DNA from: Kingella pumchi
Lineage (GTDB): Bacteria; Pseudomonadota; Gammaproteobacteria; Burkholderiales; Neisseriaceae
NCBI RefSeq assembly: GCF_022288825.1
Contig: NZ_JAKOOW010000032.1
Coordinates: 489-64,488, forward strand
Reading direction: 5' to 3'
Length of the DNA: 64,000 nucleotides
The notes under the pieces were generated by a model. It saw nothing but the letters and a program-made list of their open reading frames with translations, was not told the DNA's origin and did no database searches. Shown here piece after piece: positions 51,669 through 60,772 of the stretch. The stretch's first letter is position 1, and each line of letters starts with the position of its first letter. Made by a program: the position numbers and the translations under genes.

Positions 51669-53215
51669 GCCGCACCTCCTGCCGTGTTGCGCTTATGGTT
51701 TTTCAGGCTGCCTTCACTCTCGGCAAGGGCAAACAGGCGGCGGTAGTCGCGGCACAAACTGTGCACCGCTTCGCGGTCGGGCTGCCAGTGGGCATAGGCC
51801 AGCGCCACCCAATTGGTGGTCAGCAGCCGCCAGTAGGCGGACAGTTCCGGCTTCAGGCGCTCGATGCGGCGCTGCACTTCGCCCTCGGTATCGCTGCTGC
51901 GCAGCGGAATGCCGTAACGGCGCGCAACCTGCGACAGGCTGCCGCGGTACAGCAGGCTGAGCGCGGCGCGCGGGTCGCGCTCAAACAGGCGCAGCACTTC
52001 GCCCGCCACGTCGTCGGGCAGGCTCTCGGGGGTGATTTTCATGCCGAACAGGGTATCGGGCACTTCAACGCCTTCGAGTTTGCCCGAGTAATGCGCCGAC
52101 CAGCGCCACAGCAGAAACAACACGCCGCCCAGCGCCAGCGCGGCAATCAGGTAAATCACCATATTGACGCCCACCGGCGCTTTGGCTTTGGTTTTGGGCA
52201 GGGCGACATCGAGTTCGGGCGGTTTGTATTTCTGGTCTTTCTTCACCCATTTGGTTTCTTTTTCGAGACGGGGAAAGGGTTTGGACGACAGTTCGTTTTT
52301 CTTGATGCGCTCGATTTTCTGCTCGTCCGGTAGCGGCTCAGCCTGCGCTTTCAGGCTGCCTGAAAGGGCGAAAACGACAAACACCAGCGGCAGCAGCGCC
52401 CACAGCGCGCTTTTGCTCTTGGTAAGCCGCTCTTGGATTTTGCGCGCCGCCAGCCGGATGTCCCAGCCTTCGGCCAGCGTGCGCGAATTGAGATACAGGC
52501 TGAAGCCGCTGGCAACATAAATCGGCTGCCAGAAGCACAGCACCAGCACATAAATCAGATTGGAAATGCGGTTGACCACGATGCCGTCGTCGGTAACAAA
52601 CAGGGTTTCAAACAGCCGCCCGAGTTCGTTCCACGCCCGCAGATTGGTAAAGGGATTGCCGAAGAAGGTGGAAGTCGGATCTTCCCACCACAACCAGATG
52701 CCGAGCAGCAGCAGGCCGAAAGACAGGATCATTTCGATGTGGATGCCGACGAAAGTGAGCCAGCCGGCCATCGCGCTGCTGCGGCGCGACAGCTCGCTGC
52801 TGCGGCGCGACCACGCTTTGCCTCCCAAGCCTTCCAGCACCGTCAGCGGCAGCACCAGGCTGCGGCGGATGCTCAGGCGGCGCCAAGTCAGATCGCCGAT
52901 CAGCCGCGGCCGCCACAGACTGCGCCAGCTGCTTTTCAGGCAGCCTGAAAAGCCCGGCAGATCTTCAAATACCTGCCGCGACATCAGCTGCAGCAGCGGC
53001 GCTTCAAACACCGGCTTCAAGAGCCAGATCAGAAATCCCGCCCACGCCGGCTGCTGCCAGAACACCAGCATCAGCAGGCCGTAAAACGGCAGCGAATACA
53101 CCGCCCACAGCCCCATGTACAGAAACGGGCGTTCCTGAAACAGGCGCGTGCCCAAATCCAGCGCTTCCCAGCCGTTGCGCGGGCGGAAGTTCAGGCGCGT
53201 TTCCCAAATATTCAT
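51665..53215 (-). CDS. DUF4129 domain-containing membrane protein
   Basis: 516 residues. Six or so hydrophobic spans occupy the first 320 residues. A periplasmic Lys/Pro-rich segment, one further span (VNMVIYLIAALALGGVLFLLW) and a C-terminal DUF4129 region follow (LFERDPRAALSLLYRGSLSQVARRYGIPLRSSDTEGEVQRRIE). The start at 53215 (MNIWETR) overlaps the SpoIIM stop by 4 bases, and its stop overlaps DUF4350 by 4 bases. In-frame DUS copies encode FSGCLKSS and SGSLKAQ. Confidence 0.85.
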   Translation of the reverse strand: MNIWETRLNFRPRNGWEALDLGTRLFQERPFLYMGLWAVYSLPFYGLLMLVFWQQPAWAGFLIWLLKPVFEAPLLQLMSRQVFEDLPGFSGCLKSSWRSLWRPRLIGDLTWRRLSIRRSLVLPLTVLEGLGGKAWSRRSSELSRRSSAMAGWLTFVGIHIEMILSFGLLLLGIWLWWEDPTSTFFGNPFTNLRAWNELGRLFETLFVTDDGIVVNRISNLIYVLVLCFWQPIYVASGFSLYLNSRTLAEGWDIRLAARKIQERLTKSKSALWALLPLVFVVFALSGSLKAQAEPLPDEQKIERIKKNELSSKPFPRLEKETKWVKKDQKYKPPELDVALPKTKAKAPVGVNMVIYLIAALALGGVLFLLWRWSAHYSGKLEGVEVPDTLFGMKITPESLPDDVAGEVLRLFERDPRAALSLLYRGSLSQVARRYGIPLRSSDTEGEVQRRIERLKPELSAYWRLLTTNWVALAYAHWQPDREAVHSLCRDYRRLFALAESEGSLKNHKRNTAGGAA

Positions 53216-54198
53216 TCTGCGCCCCCCTGCCGGCCGGCAAACATCAGATAGGCATAAACCAAAACCCACATACCCAGACCGACCACATATTTGACAGCCA
53301 TATGGACGCTGGTGAGCGGCGACCAAAAGCCTTCGATAATCGCGGCAATAAACAGCATCAAAAAAGCGCCGTTTAAAAGCGCGATGGCTTTTTTACCCTG
53401 CACTTTCAAGGCATCGCGGCGCGACAAGCCCTGCGGGTAAAGCAGCGCAGCGCCCAGCCGCAAACCGGCGGCCGCCGACAGCACGATGCCGGTCAGCTCG
53501 AAAGCGCCGTGGGTAATCACAAACGAGAAAAACGCCGGGCCGCTGGGTTTGCCGATCATATAGGCCATGCTGCCGCCGATCATCCAGCCGTTGAACACGG
53601 TAACAAACACCGTGCCCAGCCCGAACATAACACCGCTGCCGAACGCACGAAAGGCGATGCCGATATTGTTGAACACATAATAGGCAAACATCATCATGTT
53701 TTGGCTGAAATCGCGGTTGCTGCCGTCGCCATAGGCTTTCTGCATATCGTTATACATGGTTTCCAAATCGGAAAAACTATCGAAGCCCGGGACCTCGTCC
53801 AGCTTGCTCTCCGGCAGCACCAGCACCAGCAAAAAGGCCAGCAAAAAAGGCAGGTAAAACATCAGGTGGGCGGCGATGACCAGCTTTTTCTCGGCGCGCA
53901 CCGCCTGCGGAAAACCGCTGCGGACAAATTCGACAAAGCGCGGCAGCAGGCTTTGGCGCTGGCCGCGGTAAAGCAGCTGGTGGCCGCGCTCGCACAGCGC
54001 CTGCAGATAGGAAGTCAGGCTGCCCGAATAATGGCGGTCGTTTGCCAGCGCCAGATGGTGGCAGACGGTGCGGTAGTGCTGCACAAAGCACTCGGTGCGC
54101 GCCGGCGGCAGGCGCTTGTCCTGCTCCAGCAGCTGCAAATCCTGCTCGAATTTCTGCCAGAAAGCGTTGTTTTGCTCTTCAAAAAACAGCTGTCTCAT
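53212..54198 (-). CDS. SpoIIM (stage II sporulation protein M) family membrane protein
   Basis: 328 residues. An N-terminal soluble helical part (FWQKFEQDLQLLEQDKRLPPAR...) is followed by six membrane spans with the family's NNIGIAFRAFGSGVMFGLGTVFVTVFNGWMIGG and HGAFELTGIVLSAAAGLRLG. In non-sporulating bacteria SpoIIM-like proteins occur in MoxR operons with RDD and DUF58 proteins. It overlaps both neighbours by 4 bases. Confidence 0.9.
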   Translation of the reverse strand: MRQLFFEEQNNAFWQKFEQDLQLLEQDKRLPPARTECFVQHYRTVCHHLALANDRHYSGSLTSYLQALCERGHQLLYRGQRQSLLPRFVEFVRSGFPQAVRAEKKLVIAAHLMFYLPFLLAFLLVLVLPESKLDEVPGFDSFSDLETMYNDMQKAYGDGSNRDFSQNMMMFAYYVFNNIGIAFRAFGSGVMFGLGTVFVTVFNGWMIGGSMAYMIGKPSGPAFFSFVITHGAFELTGIVLSAAAGLRLGAALLYPQGLSRRDALKVQGKKAIALLNGAFLMLFIAAIIEGFWSPLTSVHMAVKYVVGLGMWVLVYAYLMFAGRQGGAE

Positions 54199-54959
54199 GC
54201 CGCAACGCCCTCCTGCTTACGCTCTTCGCCGGCATAGTATTTCGCCAACCCCAGTATCAGCTGCTGCGGGTCGCCGCCGATTTGGCCGCCGAAAATCGAC
54301 ACCGCCATCATCTCCGCCAACTCCTGCGCCCGCACCGGCGCCAGCGACGAGCGGCGCTCGGCAAAGCTGAGCACCGCCTGCTGCTCCTCGCGCGTCAGCA
54401 CCACCGGCGGCGCCACCGCTTCGACGCCGCGCAGCGACAAACGCGCGGCGGCAGCGCGGTTTTTCTCGGCATAAACCACCACCGTGGACGCCAGCATATC
54501 ACCCAGGCGGCGGCCGTAGGGGTCGCACAGCGCCACCACCATGCCGACGCCGTGCAAAAACGGCAGGCCGTCTGCCAGCCGCACCAGATTGCGCATCATC
54601 GCCGCGCTCCAGCCCACCCGCGTGCCGTCGTCGTTTACCACACGCAGGCCGAAAACGCGCTTGCCGGGCGTCTGCCCGCTCCACAGCACTTCAAACAGCA
54701 CGTGGTACAGCCACAAAACAAAAAACAGATTCAGAAAAAACAGCATCATAAACACATCGGAATTCACGCCGAGCAGGCCGATAAGAAGGCTCAGCAGCCA
54801 GCTTGAAAGCCAAAGCCAAATAAAGCGGATAAGCAAGTCCAAAAGATAGGCGCGCGAGCGCGAGAATATTGAAGCGGGGCGCAGATAGATATCGACAGCC
54901 TCGGGCGTTTCCACCTTCAGCAGGGTGTCGATCCGGTTGCGGGAAGAAAATTCGGACAT
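54195..54959 (-). CDS. RDD family membrane protein
   Basis: 254 residues. The RDD domain begins at IYLRPASIFSRSRAYLLDLLIRF (the variant ASIFSRSRAYLLD in place of the typical R-x3-D), with LWSGQTPGKRVFGLRVVNDDG in the second part and a soluble C-terminal extension of about 100 residues. It is the first gene of the operon. The ATG at 54959 is followed directly by the domain; the residues before it are unconvincing. Confidence 0.87.
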   Translation of the reverse strand: MSEFSSRNRIDTLLKVETPEAVDIYLRPASIFSRSRAYLLDLLIRFIWLWLSSWLLSLLIGLLGVNSDVFMMLFFLNLFFVLWLYHVLFEVLWSGQTPGKRVFGLRVVNDDGTRVGWSAAMMRNLVRLADGLPFLHGVGMVVALCDPYGRRLGDMLASTVVVYAEKNRAAAARLSLRGVEAVAPPVVLTREEQQAVLSFAERRSSLAPVRAQELAEMMAVSIFGGQIGGDPQQLILGLAKYYAGEERKQEGVAA

Positions 54960-55288
54960 AAATCGGGGAAATCGGAAACGGAAAACCGGCAGCCTGAAAC
55001 GGTGCCGCGAAAAAGCGGGCAGTTTGCCTGAAACCCTGCCTGCCGACAAGAAGCGGTATCAAAAAACGGCGCACGGATACGGCAGCGGTAGCCGTGTGTT
55101 GCAATCGTGCGCCACCGCGCCGCACGGGGCAAAGCAGCCTGAAAACCGGGCGGCGGCAAAACGCAGCAAAGCGGCAGGCATCGCGCCGCTGTTTTCAGGC
55201 TGCCTTCGGCGCGGCAGGCAGCCTGAAAAGCAGACGCTGCCGTTCGATGTTAGAATGCGGCTCTTTTTTGTTTCCGCACCACCCGCAC
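54960..55288. other. divergent intergenic region, RDD operon / tamA
   Basis: 329 bases with no credible gene. DUS copies lie near 54990, 55134, 55192 and 55215, in both orientations, and an extended -10 for tamA lies at 55248-55256. The promoter of the RDD operon is expected here but is not identified. Confidence 0.6.
55248..55256 (+). promoter_or_regulatory. extended -10 element of tamA
   Basis: TGTTAGAAT gives TG-n-TAGAAT, with the -10 hexamer at 55251-55256. No -35 is recognisable. The start codon is 33 bases downstream. Confidence 0.45.
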
Positions 55289-57259
55289 ATGTCTAAGCGC
55301 CCCTTTTGTTTTCTGCTCTGCCTCAGCCTGTGGCTGAGCCTGCCCGCCCTTGCCGACGACAGCTTTCAGGCTGCCTCGGCGCCGGCGGCCGCGCAAACGC
55401 AGCCCGAACAGAGCATTCAACAAACGGAACAAAAGCAGCCTGAAAACGCCGAAAGCGCCGCCGCAGAAAGCAAAGACAAAAAAACCGGCGTGTTAAGCCG
55501 CATCCGAGAGCGCTGGCTCAAACCGGCCGACAGCGACGACGATATCGACGACACGCCCAAATACACGCCGCGCCACCCCGTGCGCATCGAAGTGGCCGAC
55601 AAAGACATCAAAAAAATGCTCGAACAGCACCTGCCGCTGATCCACTACCAGCGCACCGAAGATTTGGACAGCGAACAAGTCGGCTATCTTTTGGAAGACG
55701 CGCCCAACGACGCGCTCAACATGCTCAAAACCGAAGGCTATTTCAACGCCAAAATCAACATTGTTCCCGAAGGCAAGGGCTATCTTTTGAAAATCGACCT
55801 GGGCAAGCGCACCCGCATCGACAAAGTGGGGGTGGCACTGTTGGGCGACATCCTGCAGGAAGACGATTTGGGCAGCTACTACAAAGACGCCTTCTCCGGC
55901 TGGCGGCTGCCGGTGAGCGCGCCTTTCCGCCAGGAAGACTGGTCGAGCAGCAAAACTTCGGTGCTCGGCGCGGTGGCGCGGCGCAAATACCCGCTGGCGG
56001 AATTTTCCACCACCCGCGCCACCATCAATCCCGCCACCAACAGCGCCGATCTGAAAGTAACCATCGACAGCAAGCAGCCGGTTTATTTCGGCGACTTTGA
56101 AATCAGCGGCACCGAGCGTTATCCCGAAAGCGTAGTGCGCGATCTGGCCAAATTCCGCCCGGGCGATCCCTACAGCCTCGACAGCCTGCTTGACTACCAG
56201 CAGTCGCTCGAGGGCGACGGCCACTACGCCGGCGCTTCGGTGCAGGCCGACTTCGAGCGCATGGAAAACGACCGCGTGCCGGTGAAAGTGGCGGTATCCG
56301 AAGTCAAGCGCCAGAAATTCGAAGCCGGTCTTGGTTTTGATTCCGCCTACGGCTTGGGCGGCAGCCTCGGCTATTCGCACTACAACCTGTTCAAGCGCGG
56401 CTACGTCGGCTCGCTGTCCACTTCCATCGACCGTTACCAGACCAATACCTCCGTCGGCATCAGCCAGCCGCGCAACAACCACGGCTACTACTACACCACC
56501 AGCCTGGGCTATTCGCGCAGCACCACGCAGAAGCTGGAAAAACGCGCGGTTAGCGGCGGCCTGTGGCGCGTGCGCGACCGCGACGGCATCGATGCGCGGC
56601 TGGGCATCGAGTTCGTTTTTGAAAACAGCGAAGTGCCCGACAGCAAAACCCGCATCGGCCGCAGCCACGCTACCATGCTCACTGCATCTTGGAAGCGGCA
56701 GAACATCGAAACCCTGCTGCGCCCGGCCAACGGCTACTATCTCGACGGCAAAGTCGGCGTAACTCTCGGCAAGCTGCTCTCTTCGGCGCCGCTGGCGCGG
56801 GTCAAAGCCAATGCCGGCTACTACTTCACGCCGGAAAACAAGAAAATCGGCACGCTGGTGCTGCGCGGCGAACTGGGCTATGTGTACAGTACCCAAAAAC
56901 AAACCGAAGGCGAAGTGCCCTCCACCCTGATGTTCCGCACCGGCGGCGCCTCGTCGGTGCGCGGCTACGAGCTCGACAGCATCGGCCGCCGCTTAAGCGA
57001 CAGCTCCGCCATCCTGCCCGACCGCGCAATGGCGGTGGCCAGCGCCGAATATCAGTTTCCGATTAAAGAAAGTTTCGCCCTCGCGCTGTTTCACGATGTT
57101 GGCGGCGTTGCCCGCAACTTCAAAGACATGACCATGCGCCACGGCACCGGCATCGGCCTGCGCTGGTTCAGCCCGGTTGCCCCTTTTTCTTTCGACGTCG
57201 CCTACGGCCACCACGACAAACGGCTGCGCTGGCACATCAGCCTCGGCACCCGCTTCTGA
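55289..57259 (+). CDS. tamA: autotransporter assembly complex outer-membrane protein TamA
   Basis: 656 residues, Omp85 family. The signal peptide is MSKRPFCFLLCLSLWLSLPALA. A Gln/Ala/Glu-rich linker of about 60 residues precedes three POTRA domains (VRIEVADKDIKKMLEQHLPL; KVGVALLGDILQEDDLGSYY; VYFGDFEISGTERYPESVVRDLAKFRPGDPYSL). The barrel ends with RWFSPVAPFSFDVAYG...RWHISLGTRF, whose terminal Phe is the outer-membrane signature. The ATG at 55289 is chosen for the signal peptide. The usual neighbour tamB is missing here. Confidence 0.92.
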   Translation: MSKRPFCFLLCLSLWLSLPALADDSFQAASAPAAAQTQPEQSIQQTEQKQPENAESAAAESKDKKTGVLSRIRERWLKPADSDDDIDDTPKYTPRHPVRIEVADKDIKKMLEQHLPLIHYQRTEDLDSEQVGYLLEDAPNDALNMLKTEGYFNAKINIVPEGKGYLLKIDLGKRTRIDKVGVALLGDILQEDDLGSYYKDAFSGWRLPVSAPFRQEDWSSSKTSVLGAVARRKYPLAEFSTTRATINPATNSADLKVTIDSKQPVYFGDFEISGTERYPESVVRDLAKFRPGDPYSLDSLLDYQQSLEGDGHYAGASVQADFERMENDRVPVKVAVSEVKRQKFEAGLGFDSAYGLGGSLGYSHYNLFKRGYVGSLSTSIDRYQTNTSVGISQPRNNHGYYYTTSLGYSRSTTQKLEKRAVSGGLWRVRDRDGIDARLGIEFVFENSEVPDSKTRIGRSHATMLTASWKRQNIETLLRPANGYYLDGKVGVTLGKLLSSAPLARVKANAGYYFTPENKKIGTLVLRGELGYVYSTQKQTEGEVPSTLMFRTGGASSVRGYELDSIGRRLSDSSAILPDRAMAVASAEYQFPIKESFALALFHDVGGVARNFKDMTMRHGTGIGLRWFSPVAPFSFDVAYGHHDKRLRWHISLGTRF

Positions 57260-57278
57260 TTCCCGGCAGCCTGAAAAA

Positions 57279-57316
57279 CAAACGGCACGGTTTTTACCGT
57301 GCCGTTTGGCGTTTTT
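57279..57316 (+). terminator. intrinsic terminator of tamA
   Basis: AAACGGCACGGT (57280-57291) pairs exactly with ACCGTGCCGTTT (57296-57307) over a 4-base loop and is followed by GGCGTTTTTG. It is not DUS based; DUS copies follow at 57326, 57352 and 57390. Confidence 0.8.
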
Positions 57317-57392
57317 GCCGTTTTCAGGCTGCCTGTTCGGGCAAAAGCAAAGGCAGCCTGAAAGCCTTATCCCGTTTTTGCTGCCGGCGTTT

Positions 57393-57830
57393 TCAGGCTG
57401 CCTGAAAACCGGCGGTGCCGCGCAGCGCGTCCTGCCAGCAGTCGGGCGTTTGGAACTGCATTTCGCCGTTGTCCATGCGCTGGGCGACTTGGGTGGTGGT
57501 GGCACGGGTGAGCTTGGCGCCGCTGTGGGCGTCGCAGATGGTGTAGTCGATTTTCAGGCAGCTTTCAAACTCGGTAAGCGCCATTTCAACGCGGATTTTC
57601 TGGCCGAAACGGGCGGGGCGCACGTATTTGAGATCGAGCTTGACCACCGGCCACATATAGCCGCGCTCGAGCATCACCGCGTAGTTGTAGCCGATAAAGT
57701 CGAGCAGGTCGCAGCGGGCGACTTCGAGATATTTGACGTAGTGCCCGTGCCAGACGATGTTCATCACATCAACGTCGAAAAACGGGACTTCCATCTCGGT
57801 GCTGTGGCGCAGATAAACGTGTTTAGCCAT
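57393..57830 (-). CDS. acyl-CoA/ACP thioesterase, hot-dog fold (aryl-polyene type)
   Basis: 145 residues of the 4-hydroxybenzoyl-CoA thioesterase family. The active-site segment is MEVPFFDVDVMNIVWHGHYVKYLEVAR with the catalytic Asp, then WPVVKLDLKYVRPARFGQKIRVEM. This matches the thioesterases that lie beside the fused glycosyltransferase/acyltransferase in aryl-polyene clusters. Its start overlaps that gene by 8 bases. The terminal FQAA is encoded by a DUS carrying the stop. Confidence 0.85.
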   Translation of the reverse strand: MAKHVYLRHSTEMEVPFFDVDVMNIVWHGHYVKYLEVARCDLLDFIGYNYAVMLERGYMWPVVKLDLKYVRPARFGQKIRVEMALTEFESCLKIDYTICDAHSGAKLTRATTTQVAQRMDNGEMQFQTPDCWQDALRGTAGFQAA

Positions 57831-59466
57831 GCGGGGTATTCCAAAAATCGTAGAAATTAAACCATTGCAGCGGCGCGCGGCGGGCGTATTGCTCGAGCAG
57901 GCGGGCATAGCGCTGGGCGGCTTCGGCAATCTGCTGCTCGCGGTTGGCGCGTGTCCAGGCGGGAATGTCGGCAAAGTGCTTGAGACAGAGATGGTAGCGC
58001 CGGCCGCGGCCGCGCAGCACGAAAATGGTGTTGGTGCGGGCTTTGAGCAGGCCGGCCAGCAGCCACGGCCCCTGCGGCAGCTCGGCGCGGCGGCCGAGAA
58101 AATCGACGGCCACAGTTTTGTTGCCGCGCACCGGCGTGCGGTCGGCGGCGATGGCAATCCATTCGCCGGCATCGAGTTTCTGCGACAGCGACAGCATCTG
58201 CGCGGCATCGAGCTTGTCCACCTGAATCAGCTGGATGTAGCTGGCGCCGGCGGCTTTGAGCGCCTGGCTGAACTCGGCGGAATGCGCGTCATACACCAGC
58301 ACGTTCATTTTGAAGCCGGGATGGCGCGACACCAGCGCGCGGCAGATTTCCATATTGCCCAGATGCGAGCAGATCAGAATCTGGCCGCGCCCTTCGTGCC
58401 AGCGCACGGTGGAGAACAGGCCGTCGGGGTCTTCCAACACCAGATTGTCGGCGGTGATTTTGCGCTGCCACACCGCAAAGCGGTCGGCCACCGCCTGACC
58501 GAAGGCGGCAAACTGGCGGTACACGGCAAAGCGTGCGGGCAGCGGCGCATCGGGAAAATGATTTTTCAGGCTGCTTTGGTACTGGCGCACGGCACGGCGC
58601 TGGCTGCGCGAAGTCAGATAAAAATACGCCGCCACCAATGCCGCCACCACACGGGCGATCCACAGCGGCAGATAGCGCACCAGCCACACGCTGATTTTCA
58701 GAAACAGCGGGCTGCCGCGCTCGCGCTGCGCCGACCAGTGGCGCTGCCGTTTTTTGCGTCCGCCGCCCAAGCGCCAGGCCAGCATGCCGAAAAACAGCCG
58801 CGTGTGCATTTTGCTGATCAGCCAGTTGTCGGCACGCAGCCTGAAATGGGAAATGCCTTCTTCGCGGTAGGCGATGCGGGTGTCGAGCCACACAAAGGGC
58901 AGGCCGCGCCAGTACAGGCGGATCAGGATTTCATTGTCAAAATCCATACGATCACCCACCTTTTCGTGATGCACCACGTCCAAAAACGGGGCAACCGGAT
59001 AGATGCGGAAGCCGCACATGCCGTCTTTGATGTCGCGCGAGCAGGTGTTTACCGCGTTCCAAAAATCGGTGATTTTGCGGCCGTAAAGCCGCGCTTTGGG
59101 CACGCTGCCATCGTACACCGGCCGGCCGCAAACCACCGCCTGCGGCTGCGCGCGCGCGGTTTCGACAAAGCGCGGAATGTCGGCAAAATCGTGCTGGGCG
59201 TCGGCGTCGATTTGCAGCACATGGCTGTAGCCCTGTTCGGCGGCCAGTTTCACCCCCCATTTCACCGCGCTGCCCTTGCCGCCGTTAACCGGCCGGAAAG
59301 CAGCCTGAACGCCCTCTCCACACACCGCTTCCACCGCCGCGCGGTATTCTTCGCCCGAGCCGTCGTCCACCACCAGCACCGGCAGGCCGGCAGCACGCAG
59401 GGCGGCGACCACCTGCGGCAGGGTGGTCGGATGGCGGTAGTGGGGAATCAGGGCAATGATGTTCAT
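57823..59466 (-). CDS. bifunctional glycosyltransferase family 2 / lysophospholipid acyltransferase (LpxL-like)
   Basis: 547 residues with two enzymes in one chain. Residues 1-240 are a GT-A glycosyltransferase: IIALIPHYRHPTTLP, VVDDGSG, LQIDADAQHD (D-x-D) and GMCGFRIYPV. Residues 260-547 are an LpxL/HtrB-type acyltransferase with the H-x4-E motif HLGNMEIC and the AADRTPVRGNKTVAVDFLG block. This fusion is characteristic of aryl-polyene (xanthomonadin-like) clusters, where it is thought to link the polyene to a lipid carrier. It overlaps the thioesterase gene by 8 bases. Confidence 0.9.
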   Translation of the reverse strand: MNIIALIPHYRHPTTLPQVVAALRAAGLPVLVVDDGSGEEYRAAVEAVCGEGVQAAFRPVNGGKGSAVKWGVKLAAEQGYSHVLQIDADAQHDFADIPRFVETARAQPQAVVCGRPVYDGSVPKARLYGRKITDFWNAVNTCSRDIKDGMCGFRIYPVAPFLDVVHHEKVGDRMDFDNEILIRLYWRGLPFVWLDTRIAYREEGISHFRLRADNWLISKMHTRLFFGMLAWRLGGGRKKRQRHWSAQRERGSPLFLKISVWLVRYLPLWIARVVAALVAAYFYLTSRSQRRAVRQYQSSLKNHFPDAPLPARFAVYRQFAAFGQAVADRFAVWQRKITADNLVLEDPDGLFSTVRWHEGRGQILICSHLGNMEICRALVSRHPGFKMNVLVYDAHSAEFSQALKAAGASYIQLIQVDKLDAAQMLSLSQKLDAGEWIAIAADRTPVRGNKTVAVDFLGRRAELPQGPWLLAGLLKARTNTIFVLRGRGRRYHLCLKHFADIPAWTRANREQQIAEAAQRYARLLEQYARRAPLQWFNFYDFWNTPHG

Positions 59467-59725
59467 GGGCAGCAGACAAAAAAGGCAGCCTGAAACGGCA
59501 AAACAGGCGGCGGCCAGGCAACAACGCGGCGTTTAGACGGCAAGAACACCGCTGCCGGCAAAACAAAACGGCAAGCGGTGCGGATTTAGGGCGCGATTTT
59601 ACCGCCAAACGGCCGCGGCGTCATGCCCGCGCGGGCGGTGCTTTCAGGCAGCCTGAAAACGGTTTTGCCCGTTTTCCAAGGGCTCCCGACGGCGGCGCAA
59701 AGGTTTTCAGGCTGCTTTGCGCCCT

Positions 59726-60052
59726 TTAAAGCCGTTTGCCGCCGAGCATTATCACCACCATGCCGCACAGGCACAGCGCCATGCCCAGCCAGTCGCTGCG
59801 GCGCGGGGCGATGCCGTCGGCCAGCCACAACCACAGCAACGCCACGCACACATACACGCCGCCATAAGCGGCATACACGCGGCCGCTGGCAGTCGGATGC
59901 AGTGTAAGCAGCCAGGCAAAAAGCGCCAGCGAAGCGGCGGCAGGCAGCAGCAGCCAGGCGCTTTTTCCCTGCCGCAGCCACAGATAGGGCAGCCAGCAGC
60001 CGATGATTTCGGCCAGCGCGGTCAGCACGAATAAAGCCAGCGTTTTCAGCAT
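59726..60052 (-). CDS. YnfA family membrane protein (UPF0060)
   Basis: 108 residues, four predicted spans. It has the family features MLKTLALFVLTALAEIIGCWLPYLWLRQGKSAWLLLPAAASLALFAWLLTLHP, GRVYAAYGGVYVCVALLWLWLADGIAPRRSDWLGMALCLCGM. YnfA is a small multidrug resistance (DMT/SMR-like) protein of uncertain physiological role. GAGGATTT precedes the ATG. About 260 bases of DUS-rich, gene-free sequence separate it from the glycosyltransferase gene. Confidence 0.92.
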   Translation of the reverse strand: MLKTLALFVLTALAEIIGCWLPYLWLRQGKSAWLLLPAAASLALFAWLLTLHPTASGRVYAAYGGVYVCVALLWLWLADGIAPRRSDWLGMALCLCGMVVIMLGGKRL

Positions 60053-60162
60053 AAATCCTCCCTATCCAAGGAAAAAAAGCAGCCTGAAAACCTGCTGCGC
60101 CGCCGGACGGGGCGGCAAAACGGGTTTTCAGGCTGCCTGCATTCTTCGGATGCTGTAAGCGT

Positions 60163-60708
60163 TTAGCGGGCAAGGTCGCCTTTGAATACCACGCGGGCGT
60201 GGAAGGTGCCGACTTCGCAGTCGTACTGGCCGCCGTGCATCGGTTTGCGGTCGTAAATGCTGTGGAAGTTGCTCACGCGGGTGGCGCCGCGTTTGGCGGC
60301 GGTTTCCTGGAATTTGTGGGCGGCGTTGATAAAGGCGCGCTGGCAGGCGACTTCATCGGAACGGCCGGTGGCGTTGGCGGCCTGGCGGGTGGTCAGACCG
60401 GATTCGATCACGCGGCCGCCGCCGGCAAAGCTCACCGGAATGTCGGGTTTAAGCAGTTGTTTTGCTTCTTCGGAAGCCATCACCGCGCGGCCGTCGCAAC
60501 GGTACACCACTTTGCGGCCTTTGCGGCCGGGATCGTCGTCTTTGAGCAGGCGGCAGTATCTGCCGGAAGTTTGTTTGGATGCTTTGTCGCTCTGGCTGCT
60601 GTGGCTGTCGCTACGGGCACCGTCTTCGGGGCTTTGGCTGTTTTTACAGCCGCTCACGGCGAAAGCGGCTACAATCAGCGCGGGCAGGACAAAATGGCTT
60701 TTCTTCAT
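60163..60708 (-). CDS. lipoprotein of unknown function
   Basis: 181 residues. The signal peptide MKKSHFVLPALIVAAFAVSGC carries a lipobox (AVSGC). A Ser/Asp/Lys-rich linker follows, then a domain with five cysteines (YCRL, YRCDG, VACQRA, DCEVG) and the ending FHARVVFKGDLAR, a shape seen in short proteins misleadingly labelled 'excinuclease ATPase subunit'. I know of no function. GGAGACC precedes the ATG. It is divergent from the phosphopantetheinyl transferase gene, with only 64 bases between them. Confidence 0.75.
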   Translation of the reverse strand: MKKSHFVLPALIVAAFAVSGCKNSQSPEDGARSDSHSSQSDKASKQTSGRYCRLLKDDDPGRKGRKVVYRCDGRAVMASEEAKQLLKPDIPVSFAGGGRVIESGLTTRQAANATGRSDEVACQRAFINAAHKFQETAAKRGATRVSNFHSIYDRKPMHGGQYDCEVGTFHARVVFKGDLAR

Positions 60709-60772
60709 TACGGTCTCCTAAAAGTGAAACGATTAGACAAACGGCTACAAAACTTAACGCAGTTTACTTGAA

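Noticed and set aside
59586..60173. A 195-codon minus-strand frame overlapping YnfA
   Set aside because: It overlaps the well-conserved YnfA gene in another frame and its translation is Arg/Ala/Gly-rich with DUS-derived peptides.
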